This document shows positions 23,796 through 32,139 of a stretch of DNA of 64,000 nucleotides, one piece after another; within the stretch, counting starts at the first letter, position 1, and the number at the start of each line of letters is the position of its first letter. A program made the position numbers and the translations under genes. Origin of the DNA: Jiangella alkaliphila (GTDB taxonomy: Bacteria; Actinomycetota; Actinomycetes; Jiangellales; Jiangellaceae); NCBI RefSeq assembly GCF_900105925.1, contig NZ_LT629791.1:4124001-4188000 (forward strand), written 5' to 3'. Below the pieces are notes generated by a model that had not been told where the DNA came from, did not search any database, and saw only the letters and a program-made list of their open reading frames with translations.

Positions 23796-25750
23796 GTCGC
23801 CTCCCTGACCCGGATGACCCACTTGCCCATGTCTTCGTCGAACACCCGGTCCATGACCTCGAACTCCGTCCCGGCGTTGTAGAGGATCTCGGCCTCGTTC
23901 GGGAACTCGGAGTACGGCGCCACATCGCGGCCGGTGCGACCCTCGACGATGAAGATGACGTTGCCGTCGAAGGCGCCCTCGGCGACGCTGGGGTCGGTGC
24001 TCGTGCTGGTGAACCCGCGCTCCGGTACGGTCTCGCCGGGCTGGTAGCGCGCGAGGACGTCGTCGGGCAGGTCGACGCCGCGGTAGGTCGTGCCGGGGTG
24101 GGCCGGCAGGTTGGCCAGTGCGGCGGAGACCCTGTCGATGCGTGCCTGCAGGTCGGCGGGGATGTCGGCGTCGGTGTTGCGCAGCGCGTTGTTCATATCT
24201 CGATATCCAGGCCCGGTGTAGTCGGTCAGGGCCAGCCTATCGGTGTCGCTCAGCTTGATCTCGAGGTCGTCGGCGCGGGCGATGCCGTCCATGCCCTCGG
24301 GGATCTCGTCCAGCCCGTCGGCCTGGCGCAGGGCGGCCAGTTCGTCGGCGTTGAGTGCCCGCCGCACCCAGCGGCCGCCCGTGGCGCCCCAGCCCATGAA
24401 CGGGAGCATGCCGGCGGCGGACAGGCCGGCGTCGACGACGTTGCCCTCGGCCGCGTACCAGAGGGCGTTGATGGCGTCGGCGGGCTCGCCGAGGACCGGG
24501 ATCAGGCCGAGGCCGTCGAGGACCAGGTGGCCGATGTCGGAGAACGGGTTGGAGTCCTCGCGGCGCTCCTCGATCTCGGCGGCCTTGACGGTGAGGATCT
24601 CGTGGGCGTCGCCGGCGATGTCGGCGCTGATGGTGCTGCCGCCCTCGAACGGGGTGATGGCCGCCGCGATGGCCGCGTCGGCGCCGGCGCCGTCGTCCAC
24701 CGGCCAGCGTCGCCGGGCGAGGACGTAGTCGAGGAACTCGTTGACGGTGCCCGACTCGTCGCCGGCCTCGATCTCGGTGACCGTGCCGGAGCCGAACAGG
24801 TTGTGGCCGGCCTCGGGGGTACGCCCCACCGCGGCCATGATGCCGGCCAGCGGGTCGTAGTACTCGGTGTAGCCGGTGGGCGCGCCTTCGTCGTCGCCGT
24901 GCACGGGGTCGATCGCGCCATAGCCGTCGCCGCCCATCTCCGAGTGGGCCCGCTTCCACCACATGTCGTCCTCGTCGAGCGCCTGCTCGTACTGGTACAC
25001 GTCGGTGGCGACGGTGGTGAGGAAGTCGGCGGAGAACGTGCCGCGCGAGATGACCAGGCCGAGCGCGCTGGCCTGCCCGAGCACCTCGGGCGACTCCTCC
25101 ATGATGGCCGACGACCACGAGGCGGCGTAGTCGTCGGGCAGGGCGAGGTCGCCGGTGCTCTGGGTGGCCGTGCCGAACGCGATGCCGAGGCCGTCCAGGG
25201 TCGCCTCGTAGGCCGTGTCGAAGCTCTCGACCTCTTCGACGTCGCTGGACATCGTCGCGCCGGCCATCTGACGCCGGGTCGACGAGGCGCCGGTGATGAA
25301 GTCGGCGAGCTCCTCGGGCGACACCCTGGTGGCGAGCTGCTGGGCGAAGTACGGGTCGGTCGCGTTCTCGGCCAGCAGGTCGACCAGCTCCTGCGGCGGT
25401 TCGCCGTCGTCGTACTCCTCGATCAGGTCCGCGGCTTCGTCGGCGCGCTCGCGGGCCTCCTCCGGCGTCGTGGTCGGGATCGTCGACTCGTCCAGCTGGA
25501 CGTAGGCCTGCAGCCCGGGCGCCTGGGCCTCGATGTGCCTGGCCAGGGCCAGCCGGCGTCGTAGACCCGGCAGCTCGTCCTCGATCCACGACTCGACCCC
25601 GTCGAGCCGGTTGAGCTCGTCGGTGGACAGGTAGACGCCGGTCAGCTCGCCGTTGAGCCGGCCGCGCCGGTCGGAGATGTCCTGCGCCGCGTTCTCCATC
25701 GCGGTGACGAGCCCCGCCATCTCGGCGAGGTCGATGGAGGCGATGCTCAC
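23792..25750 (-). CDS. Probable secreted polymorphic toxin with C-terminal ADP-ribosyltransferase domain
   Basis: The 652-residue protein has no signal peptide. The N-terminal 420 residues are helical and acidic. A hydrophobic pre-toxin-like segment follows (LGLIPVLGEPADAINALWYAAEGNVVDAGLSAAG is split by residues typical of the PT-TG type linker). The last 100 residues have the Arg-Ser-Glu signature of mono-ADP-ribosyltransferases: R557 in TTYRGVDL, S582-T-S in GFTSTSTDP and E619-x-E621 in PNEAEILYN. The GTG start has a GGAGGAACCT ribosome binding site and overlaps the stop of the helical partner gene. A toxin acting on NAD and a host or rival protein is inferred; the export route is not in the window. 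Confidence 0.78.
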   Translation of the reverse strand: MSIASIDLAEMAGLVTAMENAAQDISDRRGRLNGELTGVYLSTDELNRLDGVESWIEDELPGLRRRLALARHIEAQAPGLQAYVQLDESTIPTTTPEEARERADEAADLIEEYDDGEPPQELVDLLAENATDPYFAQQLATRVSPEELADFITGASSTRRQMAGATMSSDVEEVESFDTAYEATLDGLGIAFGTATQSTGDLALPDDYAASWSSAIMEESPEVLGQASALGLVISRGTFSADFLTTVATDVYQYEQALDEDDMWWKRAHSEMGGDGYGAIDPVHGDDEGAPTGYTEYYDPLAGIMAAVGRTPEAGHNLFGSGTVTEIEAGDESGTVNEFLDYVLARRRWPVDDGAGADAAIAAAITPFEGGSTISADIAGDAHEILTVKAAEIEERREDSNPFSDIGHLVLDGLGLIPVLGEPADAINALWYAAEGNVVDAGLSAAGMLPFMGWGATGGRWVRRALNADELAALRQADGLDEIPEGMDGIARADDLEIKLSDTDRLALTDYTGPGYRDMNNALRNTDADIPADLQARIDRVSAALANLPAHPGTTYRGVDLPDDVLARYQPGETVPERGFTSTSTDPSVAEGAFDGNVIFIVEGRTGRDVAPYSEFPNEAEILYNAGTEFEVMDRVFDEDMGKWVIRVREAT

Positions 25751-26049
25751 AGGTTCCTCCAGCGCACCTGCCACGCGTCCCGGTCGACCATCGGCTCCTG
25801 CCCCTCGATGGCGTCGTCGAACTCCGTCATGACGCCCTCGGCGGCGGTCGTGAGCGTCGTCTTGTGGCCCGTGAGCTCGGTGTAGAACGTGTCGGCGACG
25901 CGACTCTGCCAGGCGCCGTTGTCCATGGCCTGGACGGCGGCGTTCAGGTCGGTCTTGAGATCGTCGGAGATTGGCCGGGCATCGCCGCGATTCGCGGTCA
26001 TGGCGGCACGATAGGGGTTGGGCACCTGGTCGGTCACCGGCAGATTCAC
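25747..26049 (-). CDS. Small helical WXG100-like partner protein
   Basis: This 100-residue protein lacks a signal peptide and is predicted to be two helices (ISDDLKTDLNAAVQAMDN and GHKTTLTTAAEGVMTEFDDAI) joined around GAWQSRVADTF, where a Trp-containing turn replaces a canonical Trp-x-Gly. Size, architecture and coupling (GTGA) to a large toxin gene resemble WXG100 partners that guide substrates to type VII secretion. GTG 26049 gives the family-typical 100 residues; an ATG 16 codons later is possible. Family assignment is tentative. Confidence 0.6.
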   Translation of the reverse strand: MNLPVTDQVPNPYRAAMTANRGDARPISDDLKTDLNAAVQAMDNGAWQSRVADTFYTELTGHKTTLTTAAEGVMTEFDDAIEGQEPMVDRDAWQVRWRNL

Positions 26050-26097
26050 TCCCGCCCGGGTCGATCCGTCGTGGGCCGCCCATCATGCCAGGTGCGC

Positions 26098-26889
26098 TCA
26101 GGCCCAGGGACGGGGGAAGGGGTCGCCGTCGAGGCGGTCGCCTTCGGTCAGGCCTAGCGGATCGGTCACGGGGTGCGCCGTGCCGGAGAACGTCGTGGCC
26201 GCGTCCATGAAGATGGTGACGTGCGCCAGGCGGGCCAGGTCGGTGCGGTTGGGCAGCGCCATGTGCCCGGTCCGGCTGCTGTGGAACGTGCAGTCGCCGG
26301 CCCGCAGCGGCACCGTGACCCGCGGGATCCAGCGCAGCGACGGGTCGGCGACGAACAGGTCGTCCTCGTCGCGCACGTCCTGAGGCCGCAGCCCGGTGAC
26401 GGCCTGGGTGCCGGGCAGGAAGGTCATGCACCCGCGCTCCGGCGGCACGTCGACCAGCGCGATCCACGCCGAGAGCGAGAGCCGGTCGTCGGCATGCGGC
26501 CAGAACGGCCGGTCCTGGTGGAACTCCGTCGCGGCGCCGTTGTGCGGCTCCTTGACCAGCATCTGGTCGTGCCAGAGCCGCAGTGGGAAGCCCGCGAGCT
26601 GTTCGGCGACCCGGCCCAGCCGCCGGTGGAACGTGAGGTCGCGCAGCGTCTCGTCGTGCTGCCAGACGTTGACGAGCTGGCTGAACACGCCCTGCTGTTC
26701 CAGGCTCTCGGCGCGGTGCGCCTCGAGGTACGCCTCGGCTGCGGCCTTGAACCGGACGATCTCGTCGGCGCCGAGGACACCGCGAACTCGGACGAATCCG
26801 TTCTCGCGGTAGTCGGTGACGACCTGTTCGGGCACGCGGCCGCCGGCGTAGACGTCGGACACCTTCTCGTCGGTGGTGGTGCTGGTCAT
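26098..26889 (-). CDS. Phytanoyl-CoA dioxygenase (PhyH)-family oxygenase
   Basis: The 263-residue protein has the Fe(II)/2-oxoglutarate oxygenase ligands: H124 and D126 in EFHQDRPFW and a distal His in the HSSRTGHMALPN motif (H203 or, more likely by family pattern, H209), followed by the Arg that binds 2-oxoglutarate (RLAHVTIF). Members hydroxylate a wide range of small molecules. It has a GGAGG ribosome binding site and is divergent from an AraC-family regulator, a common arrangement for substrate-induced PhyH genes. Confidence 0.87.
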   Translation of the reverse strand: MTSTTTDEKVSDVYAGGRVPEQVVTDYRENGFVRVRGVLGADEIVRFKAAAEAYLEAHRAESLEQQGVFSQLVNVWQHDETLRDLTFHRRLGRVAEQLAGFPLRLWHDQMLVKEPHNGAATEFHQDRPFWPHADDRLSLSAWIALVDVPPERGCMTFLPGTQAVTGLRPQDVRDEDDLFVADPSLRWIPRVTVPLRAGDCTFHSSRTGHMALPNRTDLARLAHVTIFMDAATTFSGTAHPVTDPLGLTEGDRLDGDPFPRPWA

Positions 26890-26990
26890 GTCTGGCCTCC
26901 TCGGATGCGACTAACTCTGCGCATCCAGAGTGGCCGGACGCTCGCCGCGGCGGCTAGCCCGATCGCGACCTGTGCTAGTACGATACCGAC

Positions 26991-27848
26991 ATGCTGGCGA
27001 CGTTCCGCGAGCACTCGCTGTTCGCCGGCCACCAGGTGCTCGGCGGCATCCACCGCCTGTCCGCCGACGTCGAGCCGCATGCGCACGACTTCGTCGAGAT
27101 CGCCGTCGTCGGCACCGGGCGCGGGCGGCACGTCACCAGCCAGGGCGAACGGCCGGTGCGCCACGGCGACGTCATCGTTCTGCGGCCCGGCGCGTGGCAC
27201 GGCTTCCGGCGCTGCCGCGACCTCGTCGTCGGCAACTGCTGCATCTCTGCGCAGGCGCTGCGGGGCGGGCTCGCCGTGCTGCTCGAGGTGCCGATGTTCA
27301 ACCGGCTGTTGTGGACCGAGCCTGTCGCCGCCGGTTCGCACGGCCTGGTGGTGACGTCGGTGGGACGCGAGGTCGCCAGCGACGCGCTCGCCGCGATCGG
27401 CTTGCTCGAGCACGATCTCGCCGGCGGCCGGAACGTCGAGGGGCGGGTGTTCGGGCACGTCGCCACGGTGCTCGGCATCCTCGCCGACGGCCGGCGTGCG
27501 GAGGAGGCTCGTACGCCGGCCGTGCACCCGGCGGTCGCCGTCACCGTGTCGAGCCTGGAGACGGCGCCCGAGCGGCCCTGGCGGCTCGACGACCTCGCCG
27601 GCGCGGCGAACGTCGACCCCGCCTACCTCGGCCGGCTGTTCCGCAAGCACATGGGCGTGACGCCGCTGGGCTACCTCGCGCGCGTCCGGGCCGAGCGCGC
27701 CGCGGGTCTGCTGGCCCGCACCGATCTGCCCGCCGGCCGGGTGGGCGCGAGCGTGGGGTGGGACGATCCGACGTACTTCGCCCGGCGGTTCCGCGCGCTC
27801 GTCGGACTGTCGCCCTCGGAGTACCGCCGCCGCAGCATGAGACCCTGA
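26991..27848 (+). CDS. AraC-family transcriptional regulator
   Basis: The N-terminal cupin domain (VEPHAHDFVEIAVVGTGRGRHV, GDVIVLRPGAWHGF) binds a ligand, and two C-terminal helix-turn-helix units (WRLDDLAGAANVDPAYLGRLFRKHMGVTPLGYL; RVGASVGWDDPTYFARRFRALVGLSPSEYRR) bind DNA. Total length is 285 residues. This layout is that of sugar-responsive regulators such as RhaS. It is divergent from the PhyH gene and convergent with the rhamnosidase gene, either of which may be its target. Confidence 0.88.
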   Translation: MLATFREHSLFAGHQVLGGIHRLSADVEPHAHDFVEIAVVGTGRGRHVTSQGERPVRHGDVIVLRPGAWHGFRRCRDLVVGNCCISAQALRGGLAVLLEVPMFNRLLWTEPVAAGSHGLVVTSVGREVASDALAAIGLLEHDLAGGRNVEGRVFGHVATVLGILADGRRAEEARTPAVHPAVAVTVSSLETAPERPWRLDDLAGAANVDPAYLGRLFRKHMGVTPLGYLARVRAERAAGLLARTDLPAGRVGASVGWDDPTYFARRFRALVGLSPSEYRRRSMRP

Positions 27849-27868
27849 ACGGACACGCCGACCACCGG

Positions 27869-30511
27869 TCAGACCTGCACGACCTGTGGACGTGGGACGA
27901 CCGGCGGGTACGGCGACGGCTCGTGGTGGACGTCGAACCGGTGCGAGCCCGCGGCCACCTCGTGGACTGCGCCGCCGGGCAGCGTGACGGTGGCCGTGCA
28001 GTTCGGCGGCACGGCGACGTCGAGCGTGAAGGCGTCGCCATCCTGGCGCCAGCGCACCGTGGCGCGTCCGTACGGGGTGTCGTGGACGGCGCCGGCGCTG
28101 GTCAGCCCGCCACCGGGCCGGGGCGCGACGACGAGGTGGCGGTAGCCGGGCGCGCCGGGGGCGAGGCCCGCGACCGTCCGGTGCAGCCAGTCGGCGACGG
28201 CGCCGAGCGCGTAGTGGTTGAACGACGTCATCGAGCCGGGATTGACGCTGCCGTCGGGCAGCATGCTGTCCCAGCGCTCCCAGATGGTCGTGGCGCCCAT
28301 GGTCACCGGGTAGAGGAACGACGGGCACGACGTCTCCAGCAGCAGCCGGTACGCCACCTGGGTCGCGCCGGCGGTGCACAGGGCGTCGGCGATCAGCGGC
28401 GTGCCGACGAAGCCGGTGCCGATGCGGTAGCGGCCGTCGTGCACCAGCTCGGCCAGCCGGCGCCCGGCCCGGTCGCGCTGCTCCGGGGTCTCGAGCAGGG
28501 CGAACTGCAAGGCCAGCGCGAACGCGGTCTGGGTGTCGCCGGCCAGCCGGCCGCTCGGGGTGACGTACTCGGCGGCGAACGCGCGGCGGATGCGCGCGGC
28601 CAGGGCGGCGTACCGGTCCGACGCCGCGTCGTCGCCGATCAGGGCCGCGACGTCGGCGACGATCGCCGCGGAGCGGGCCAGGTAGGCGGTGGCCACCAGG
28701 CCGGGGTCGGTGCGGGCGGCGGCGGGGTCGTCGGGCGGCGCGCTGGGGTCGAGCCAGTCGCCGTACTGCCAGTCGCCGTCCCACACGCCCCGCTCGCCGG
28801 CCCGCCCGGCGATGCCGTCGACCCAGGCGGTCATGCTGGCGAACTGGTCGCGCAGCAGCTGGAGGTCGCCGAAGCGCTGGTACAGCACCCACGGCACGAC
28901 GGCGGTCGCGTCGCCCCACGCGGCGGCGTCGTTCTTGCCGTCGAGCACGTTGGGGACGACCACCGGCGGCAGCCGGTCGGGTGAGGCGAGCTGCTCGGCG
29001 GCGAGGTCGCGCAGCCAGGACGTCAGCGGGCCGGCGCAGTCGAACAGGTAGCTCGCCGCCGGGGCGAAGACCTGGAGGTCGCCCGTCCAGCCGAGCCGCT
29101 CGTCGCGCTGCGGGCAGTCGGTGGGGACGTCGACCAGGTTGCCGCGCAGGCTCCACACGACGTTCTCGTGCAGCCGTTCCAGCAGCGGCTCGGACGCCTC
29201 GAACCAGCCGGTGCGTTCGACATCGGTGTGGCAGACGACGGCGACGACGTCGTCGTCGGTCAGGGTGCCGGGCCAGCCGGTGACCTCGGCGTAGCGGAAC
29301 CCGTGGAAGGTGAACCGCGGCTCCCACTCCTCTCCGTCCGGGCGCCCGGCCAGCGTGTAGCTGTCGGTGGCGCGGGCCGTGCGCAGCGGGCGGACGCACA
29401 GCTCGCCGTCCTCCAGGACCTCGGCGTGGCGCAGCGTGACGGTGTGGCCGGCCGGGCCGGCGACCCGCAGCCGGACCCGGCCGACCAGGTTCTGCCCGAA
29501 GTCGACGATGGTGCGCCCGGACGGCGACGTGACGATGGCGGCCGGTCGCAGCAGCTGCGTCCGGCGCACCGGCGGGCCGGTCGGCGCGACCAGGCGGGAC
29601 CGGTCGACCGGCGCGGCACGGCTGCCGGTCCAGCCGGTGTCGTCATACCCGGGCGCGGACCAGCCGGGCCGCTCCAGCCGGGCGTCGTAGGTCTCGCCGT
29701 CGTACAGGCTCGCCGCGGTGATCGGGCCGGTGGCGCACCGCCAGGTCTCGTCGGTGCCGATGACGACGGTGCGGCCGTCGGCGAGGCGGACCTCGAGCTG
29801 GGCCAGCAGCGCCGCGCGGTCGCCGTAGACGTTGCGCCTGGTCTCGTGCCAGGTCTGCCGGCCGCGGAACCAGCCCTCGGCGACGGTGCCGCCGAGCGCG
29901 TTCGGTCCCTCGCGCAGCAGCTCGGTGACGTCGTGGGTCTGGTAGCGCAGCCGGTGGTGGTAGCTGGTCCAGCCCGGCGCGAGCAGCTGGTCGCCGACGA
30001 CGGCGCCGTTGAGCTCGAGCTCGTAGACGCCGTGCGCGGTGACGTACAGCCGGGCCGCCGCGACCGGCCCGGGCAGCTCGAACGCGCGCCTGAGCAGCAC
30101 CGGCGGATGCGAGCGGTCCGGCGCCTCGTCCCAGTCCGGGCCGATCGGTTCCGCCGACCAGTCCGCGGCGTCGAGCAGCCCGGCCTCGACGGCGTGCCAG
30201 TCGCTCCAGCCGGACGGCTCCGCCGTGTCGCCGTCGCCGCCCCAGACGCGGACCCGGACCCGGCGCCGCTCGCGCGACCGCAGCGGCGCCGCGGGCCACG
30301 GCACCAGGACGGACTCGCCGGAGTCCACCCGTCCGGACGACCAGGTGCCGGCCGGCTCGCCGCCCGTCGCGTCGCCGGCCAGCTCGACCTCGTAGGCCGC
30401 CTGCCGCCAGCCGGGCACGTCAGTGCCGGTCAGCCAGGACAGCCGCGGCCTCGGCTCGCCGATGCCCAGCGGCTCCCGATGGTGTTCGAACCGGATGGAG
30501 GTCACCTTCAT
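27869..30511 (-). CDS. GH78 alpha-L-rhamnosidase
   Basis: The 880-residue protein follows the GH78 domain order: N-terminal beta-sandwich (PRLSWLTG, GWRQAAYEVEL), a carbohydrate-binding module (YVTAHGVYELELNG), then the (alpha/alpha)6 catalytic barrel with the family motif DVPTDCPQRDERLGWTGDLQVFAP containing the acidic residues, WQYGDWLD, and ATTIWERWDSM, and a C-terminal sandwich. It hydrolyses terminal alpha-L-rhamnose. No signal peptide, so it acts in the cytoplasm on imported rhamnosides. ATG 30511 is chosen; an upstream TTG would run through the operator. The A/T-rich sequence before it looks like a LacI-family site. Confidence 0.93.
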   Translation of the reverse strand: MKVTSIRFEHHREPLGIGEPRPRLSWLTGTDVPGWRQAAYEVELAGDATGGEPAGTWSSGRVDSGESVLVPWPAAPLRSRERRRVRVRVWGGDGDTAEPSGWSDWHAVEAGLLDAADWSAEPIGPDWDEAPDRSHPPVLLRRAFELPGPVAAARLYVTAHGVYELELNGAVVGDQLLAPGWTSYHHRLRYQTHDVTELLREGPNALGGTVAEGWFRGRQTWHETRRNVYGDRAALLAQLEVRLADGRTVVIGTDETWRCATGPITAASLYDGETYDARLERPGWSAPGYDDTGWTGSRAAPVDRSRLVAPTGPPVRRTQLLRPAAIVTSPSGRTIVDFGQNLVGRVRLRVAGPAGHTVTLRHAEVLEDGELCVRPLRTARATDSYTLAGRPDGEEWEPRFTFHGFRYAEVTGWPGTLTDDDVVAVVCHTDVERTGWFEASEPLLERLHENVVWSLRGNLVDVPTDCPQRDERLGWTGDLQVFAPAASYLFDCAGPLTSWLRDLAAEQLASPDRLPPVVVPNVLDGKNDAAAWGDATAVVPWVLYQRFGDLQLLRDQFASMTAWVDGIAGRAGERGVWDGDWQYGDWLDPSAPPDDPAAARTDPGLVATAYLARSAAIVADVAALIGDDAASDRYAALAARIRRAFAAEYVTPSGRLAGDTQTAFALALQFALLETPEQRDRAGRRLAELVHDGRYRIGTGFVGTPLIADALCTAGATQVAYRLLLETSCPSFLYPVTMGATTIWERWDSMLPDGSVNPGSMTSFNHYALGAVADWLHRTVAGLAPGAPGYRHLVVAPRPGGGLTSAGAVHDTPYGRATVRWRQDGDAFTLDVAVPPNCTATVTLPGGAVHEVAAGSHRFDVHHEPSPYPPVVPRPQVVQV

Positions 30512-30518
30512 AGTGGTA

Positions 30519-30533
30519 CTAAATCGTTTCAAT
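30519..30533 (-). promoter_or_regulatory. LacI-type operator before the rhamnosidase gene
   Basis: On the minus strand the sequence reads TTGAAACGATTTAG, eight bases before the start codon. It matches the degenerate palindrome TGAAACG-TTTCA bound by many actinobacterial LacI-family repressors of glycoside genes. No LacI regulator lies in the window, so the controlling protein would be encoded elsewhere. Confidence 0.55.
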
Positions 30534-30572
30534 CACGGTCCGGTCAACCCGTGGTGCCGCGGCGCGGACGTT

Positions 30573-30633
30573 GTTGATCATGGAGAAAGGTGGCTTCCGA
30601 TCGCCTCCAGGGCCGACCTTCTCCATGATCAAC
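30573..30633. repeat. 61-bp dispersed palindrome, copy 2
   Basis: Arms GTTGATCATGGAGAA (from 30573) and its complement (ending 30633) continue through GGT(C/G)GGC-type pairing with a one-base bulge. The loop TTCCGATCGCCTCCAG is almost identical to that of copy 3 at 57527. It lies upstream of the rhamnosidase gene. Confidence 0.9.
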
Positions 30634-30667
30634 TCGGGTCCCCTGTCCACCGGCGGCCGGGTGGTGA

Positions 30668-30835
30668 TCAGGGGCGGCGCAGCTCGATCAGCCGGGCCGC
30701 GTTCAGGGCCGGCAGGCCGACGGTCAGGGTGCCGGTGGGGTCGTCCCAGTCCAGGTCCGTCGGCAGGTCGCGCGGGTAGCGGACGGCGGCCGTCGCGCCG
30801 GCGCCGGCCAGCCACGGCAGCGCCGGCTCGAGCTG
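30668..30835 (-). pseudogene. C-terminal remnant of a glycoside-hydrolase-like gene
   Basis: The last 55 codons of a minus-strand frame encode AVRYPRDLPTDLDWDD and GTLTVGLPALNAARLIEL, typical of the C-terminal beta-sandwich of alpha-galactosidase-like (GH36-type) enzymes, with a proper stop at 30668. Upstream of about 30835 the similarity ends abruptly and plus-strand AraC-like coding sequence begins, so the rest of the gene has been deleted. The enzyme family is an informed guess. Confidence 0.5.
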
Positions 30836-31346
30836 GTCCGCCCCGACGCGGCCGGCCTGGAGACGGTACTGCGCGCGTCCGAGACACTGGCCCGGAAGTT
30901 CCTGGCCGGGACGACGATGCTCGACCTCGTCGGGTTCTGGACGGCGCTGACCGCGACGCTGTGCCCCGTCGCCCCGCCGCCGTTCGAGAACCGGCCGGCG
31001 GCCAAGGGCACGCCGGAATGGCTGGCGGCCGCCTGCGCGGCGATGCGGCGCGAGGAGAACCTGTGCGCCGGCGTACCGCGGATGGTCGAGCTGGCCCACG
31101 TCAGCCCCGCCCACCCGGCCCGCAGCATGCGCCGCCACTACGACGCCAGCCCGACCCGGGTACGTGACGACGCTGCGGCTGGAGCACGCGGCGGCGCTGC
31201 TGTCGACCACCGGCGAGACGGTGACGCGCATCGGGGTGCGCTGCGGCTTCGGCAGCCAGTCCTACTTCATCCGCTGCTTCGGCCGTGCGTACGGCACGTC
31301 ACCGGAGCGGTTCCGCCGCGCGATGCAGCGCAAGTACGTCCCCTAG
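30830..31346 (+). pseudogene. AraC-family regulator remnant with frameshift
   Basis: One frame encodes ETLARKFLAGTTMLDLVGFW and EENLCAGVPRMVELAHVSPA, the first helix-turn-helix of a RhaS-like AraC regulator. Near 31156-31163 the reading must shift by one base to continue with VTTLRLEHAAALLSTTGETV and FGSQSYFIRCFGRAYGTSP, the second helix-turn-helix, ending at 31346. The cupin domain is missing on the left, where the sequence abuts the glycosidase remnant. An extra G in the ACCCGGGTAC stretch explains the shift. A decayed neighbour of the rhamnosidase locus is the simplest reading. Confidence 0.72.
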
Positions 31347-32131
31347 CACCATTCCGAGACGTAGCCGGCGGCATCGGCGCGGACGACGTCGCGGTCGCGC
31401 AGCAGCACCGAGATGTCGTCGCCGCGGGCGGCGCAGGCGGCGGCGAACGCGTCGCGTCCGTTGTCGGTGTACTCGATCTCGATGACGTGCCGCCCGTACA
31501 CCTCGGTGTAGGCGTCGCACTCGGCGTGCACCTCGCACTCCTCCGCGACGGCGAAGTCGAGGCCGGCGTCGCGGCCCGCCTCGCCCAGCTCCGGTGCGTT
31601 CTTCTGCGCGATCGCCAGGCCGTGGTCGTGCGCCCGCTCGGCCAGCAGCGCCGCGAGGGCGACGTTGTCGCCGTCGTCCAGCAGGCCGTGCGAGCGAGTC
31701 CAGGAGTCGAGGTTGTCCGGCTCGACGGCGTCGAACCCTGCCTCGGCGCAGCGGCTGAGGTCGCGTCCGGCGATCTCGGCGAGCGCGGTCCGGTTCGCCT
31801 CGGTGGACGTGTCCAGCAGCACCTCGTCCGGCCAGTCCGGGTCGGTGACCAGCTCGCCGTCGTCGCGCAGCAGCAGCTCGCCGTGCTCGGCCAGCCACCG
31901 GTCCAGTGTGCCGGGCTGAGTCTGGAACGCGTTGACGTAGCAGACGCCGTACCGGTCCGGCGCCGGTTCCGCGGTGACGTCGCGGACGACGATCTCGGCA
32001 CCGTCGGCCGGGGGATGGGCGCCGCCGAGCTGGTAGTCCACCCGCCCGCCCGCCGGCGGGAGCGCGACCTCGTCGTCATCGCCGCCGCACGCCGAGATGA
32101 GGACGACCGCGATCAGCAGGACCCGGCGCAT
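31343..32131 (-). CDS. GH114-like (endo-alpha-1,4-polygalactosaminidase family) lipoprotein
   Basis: This 262-residue protein starts with a lipoprotein signal (VLLIAVVLISACGG). The mature part has the TIM-barrel motifs of the GH114/DUF297 family: VDYQLGGAHPP, GVCYVNAFQTQP, VLLDTSTEANRTAL, GFDAVEPDNLDSW with the catalytic-type acids, IAQKNAPEL and FAVAEECEVHAEC. Family members cleave galactosamine-containing polysaccharides. It is surface-anchored outside the cell. The gene follows the 284-residue membrane protein by eight bases and so ends a three-gene operon. Confidence 0.83.
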   Translation of the reverse strand: MRRVLLIAVVLISACGGDDDEVALPPAGGRVDYQLGGAHPPADGAEIVVRDVTAEPAPDRYGVCYVNAFQTQPGTLDRWLAEHGELLLRDDGELVTDPDWPDEVLLDTSTEANRTALAEIAGRDLSRCAEAGFDAVEPDNLDSWTRSHGLLDDGDNVALAALLAERAHDHGLAIAQKNAPELGEAGRDAGLDFAVAEECEVHAECDAYTEVYGRHVIEIEYTDNGRDAFAAACAARGDDISVLLRDRDVVRADAAGYVSEWC

Positions 32132-32139
32132 CGAGGGCG

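Noticed and set aside
27869-30532. Rhamnosidase start at an upstream TTG (30532)
   Set aside because: That start would place the first codons over the operator-like A/T-rich sequence; ATG 30511 begins the family homology.
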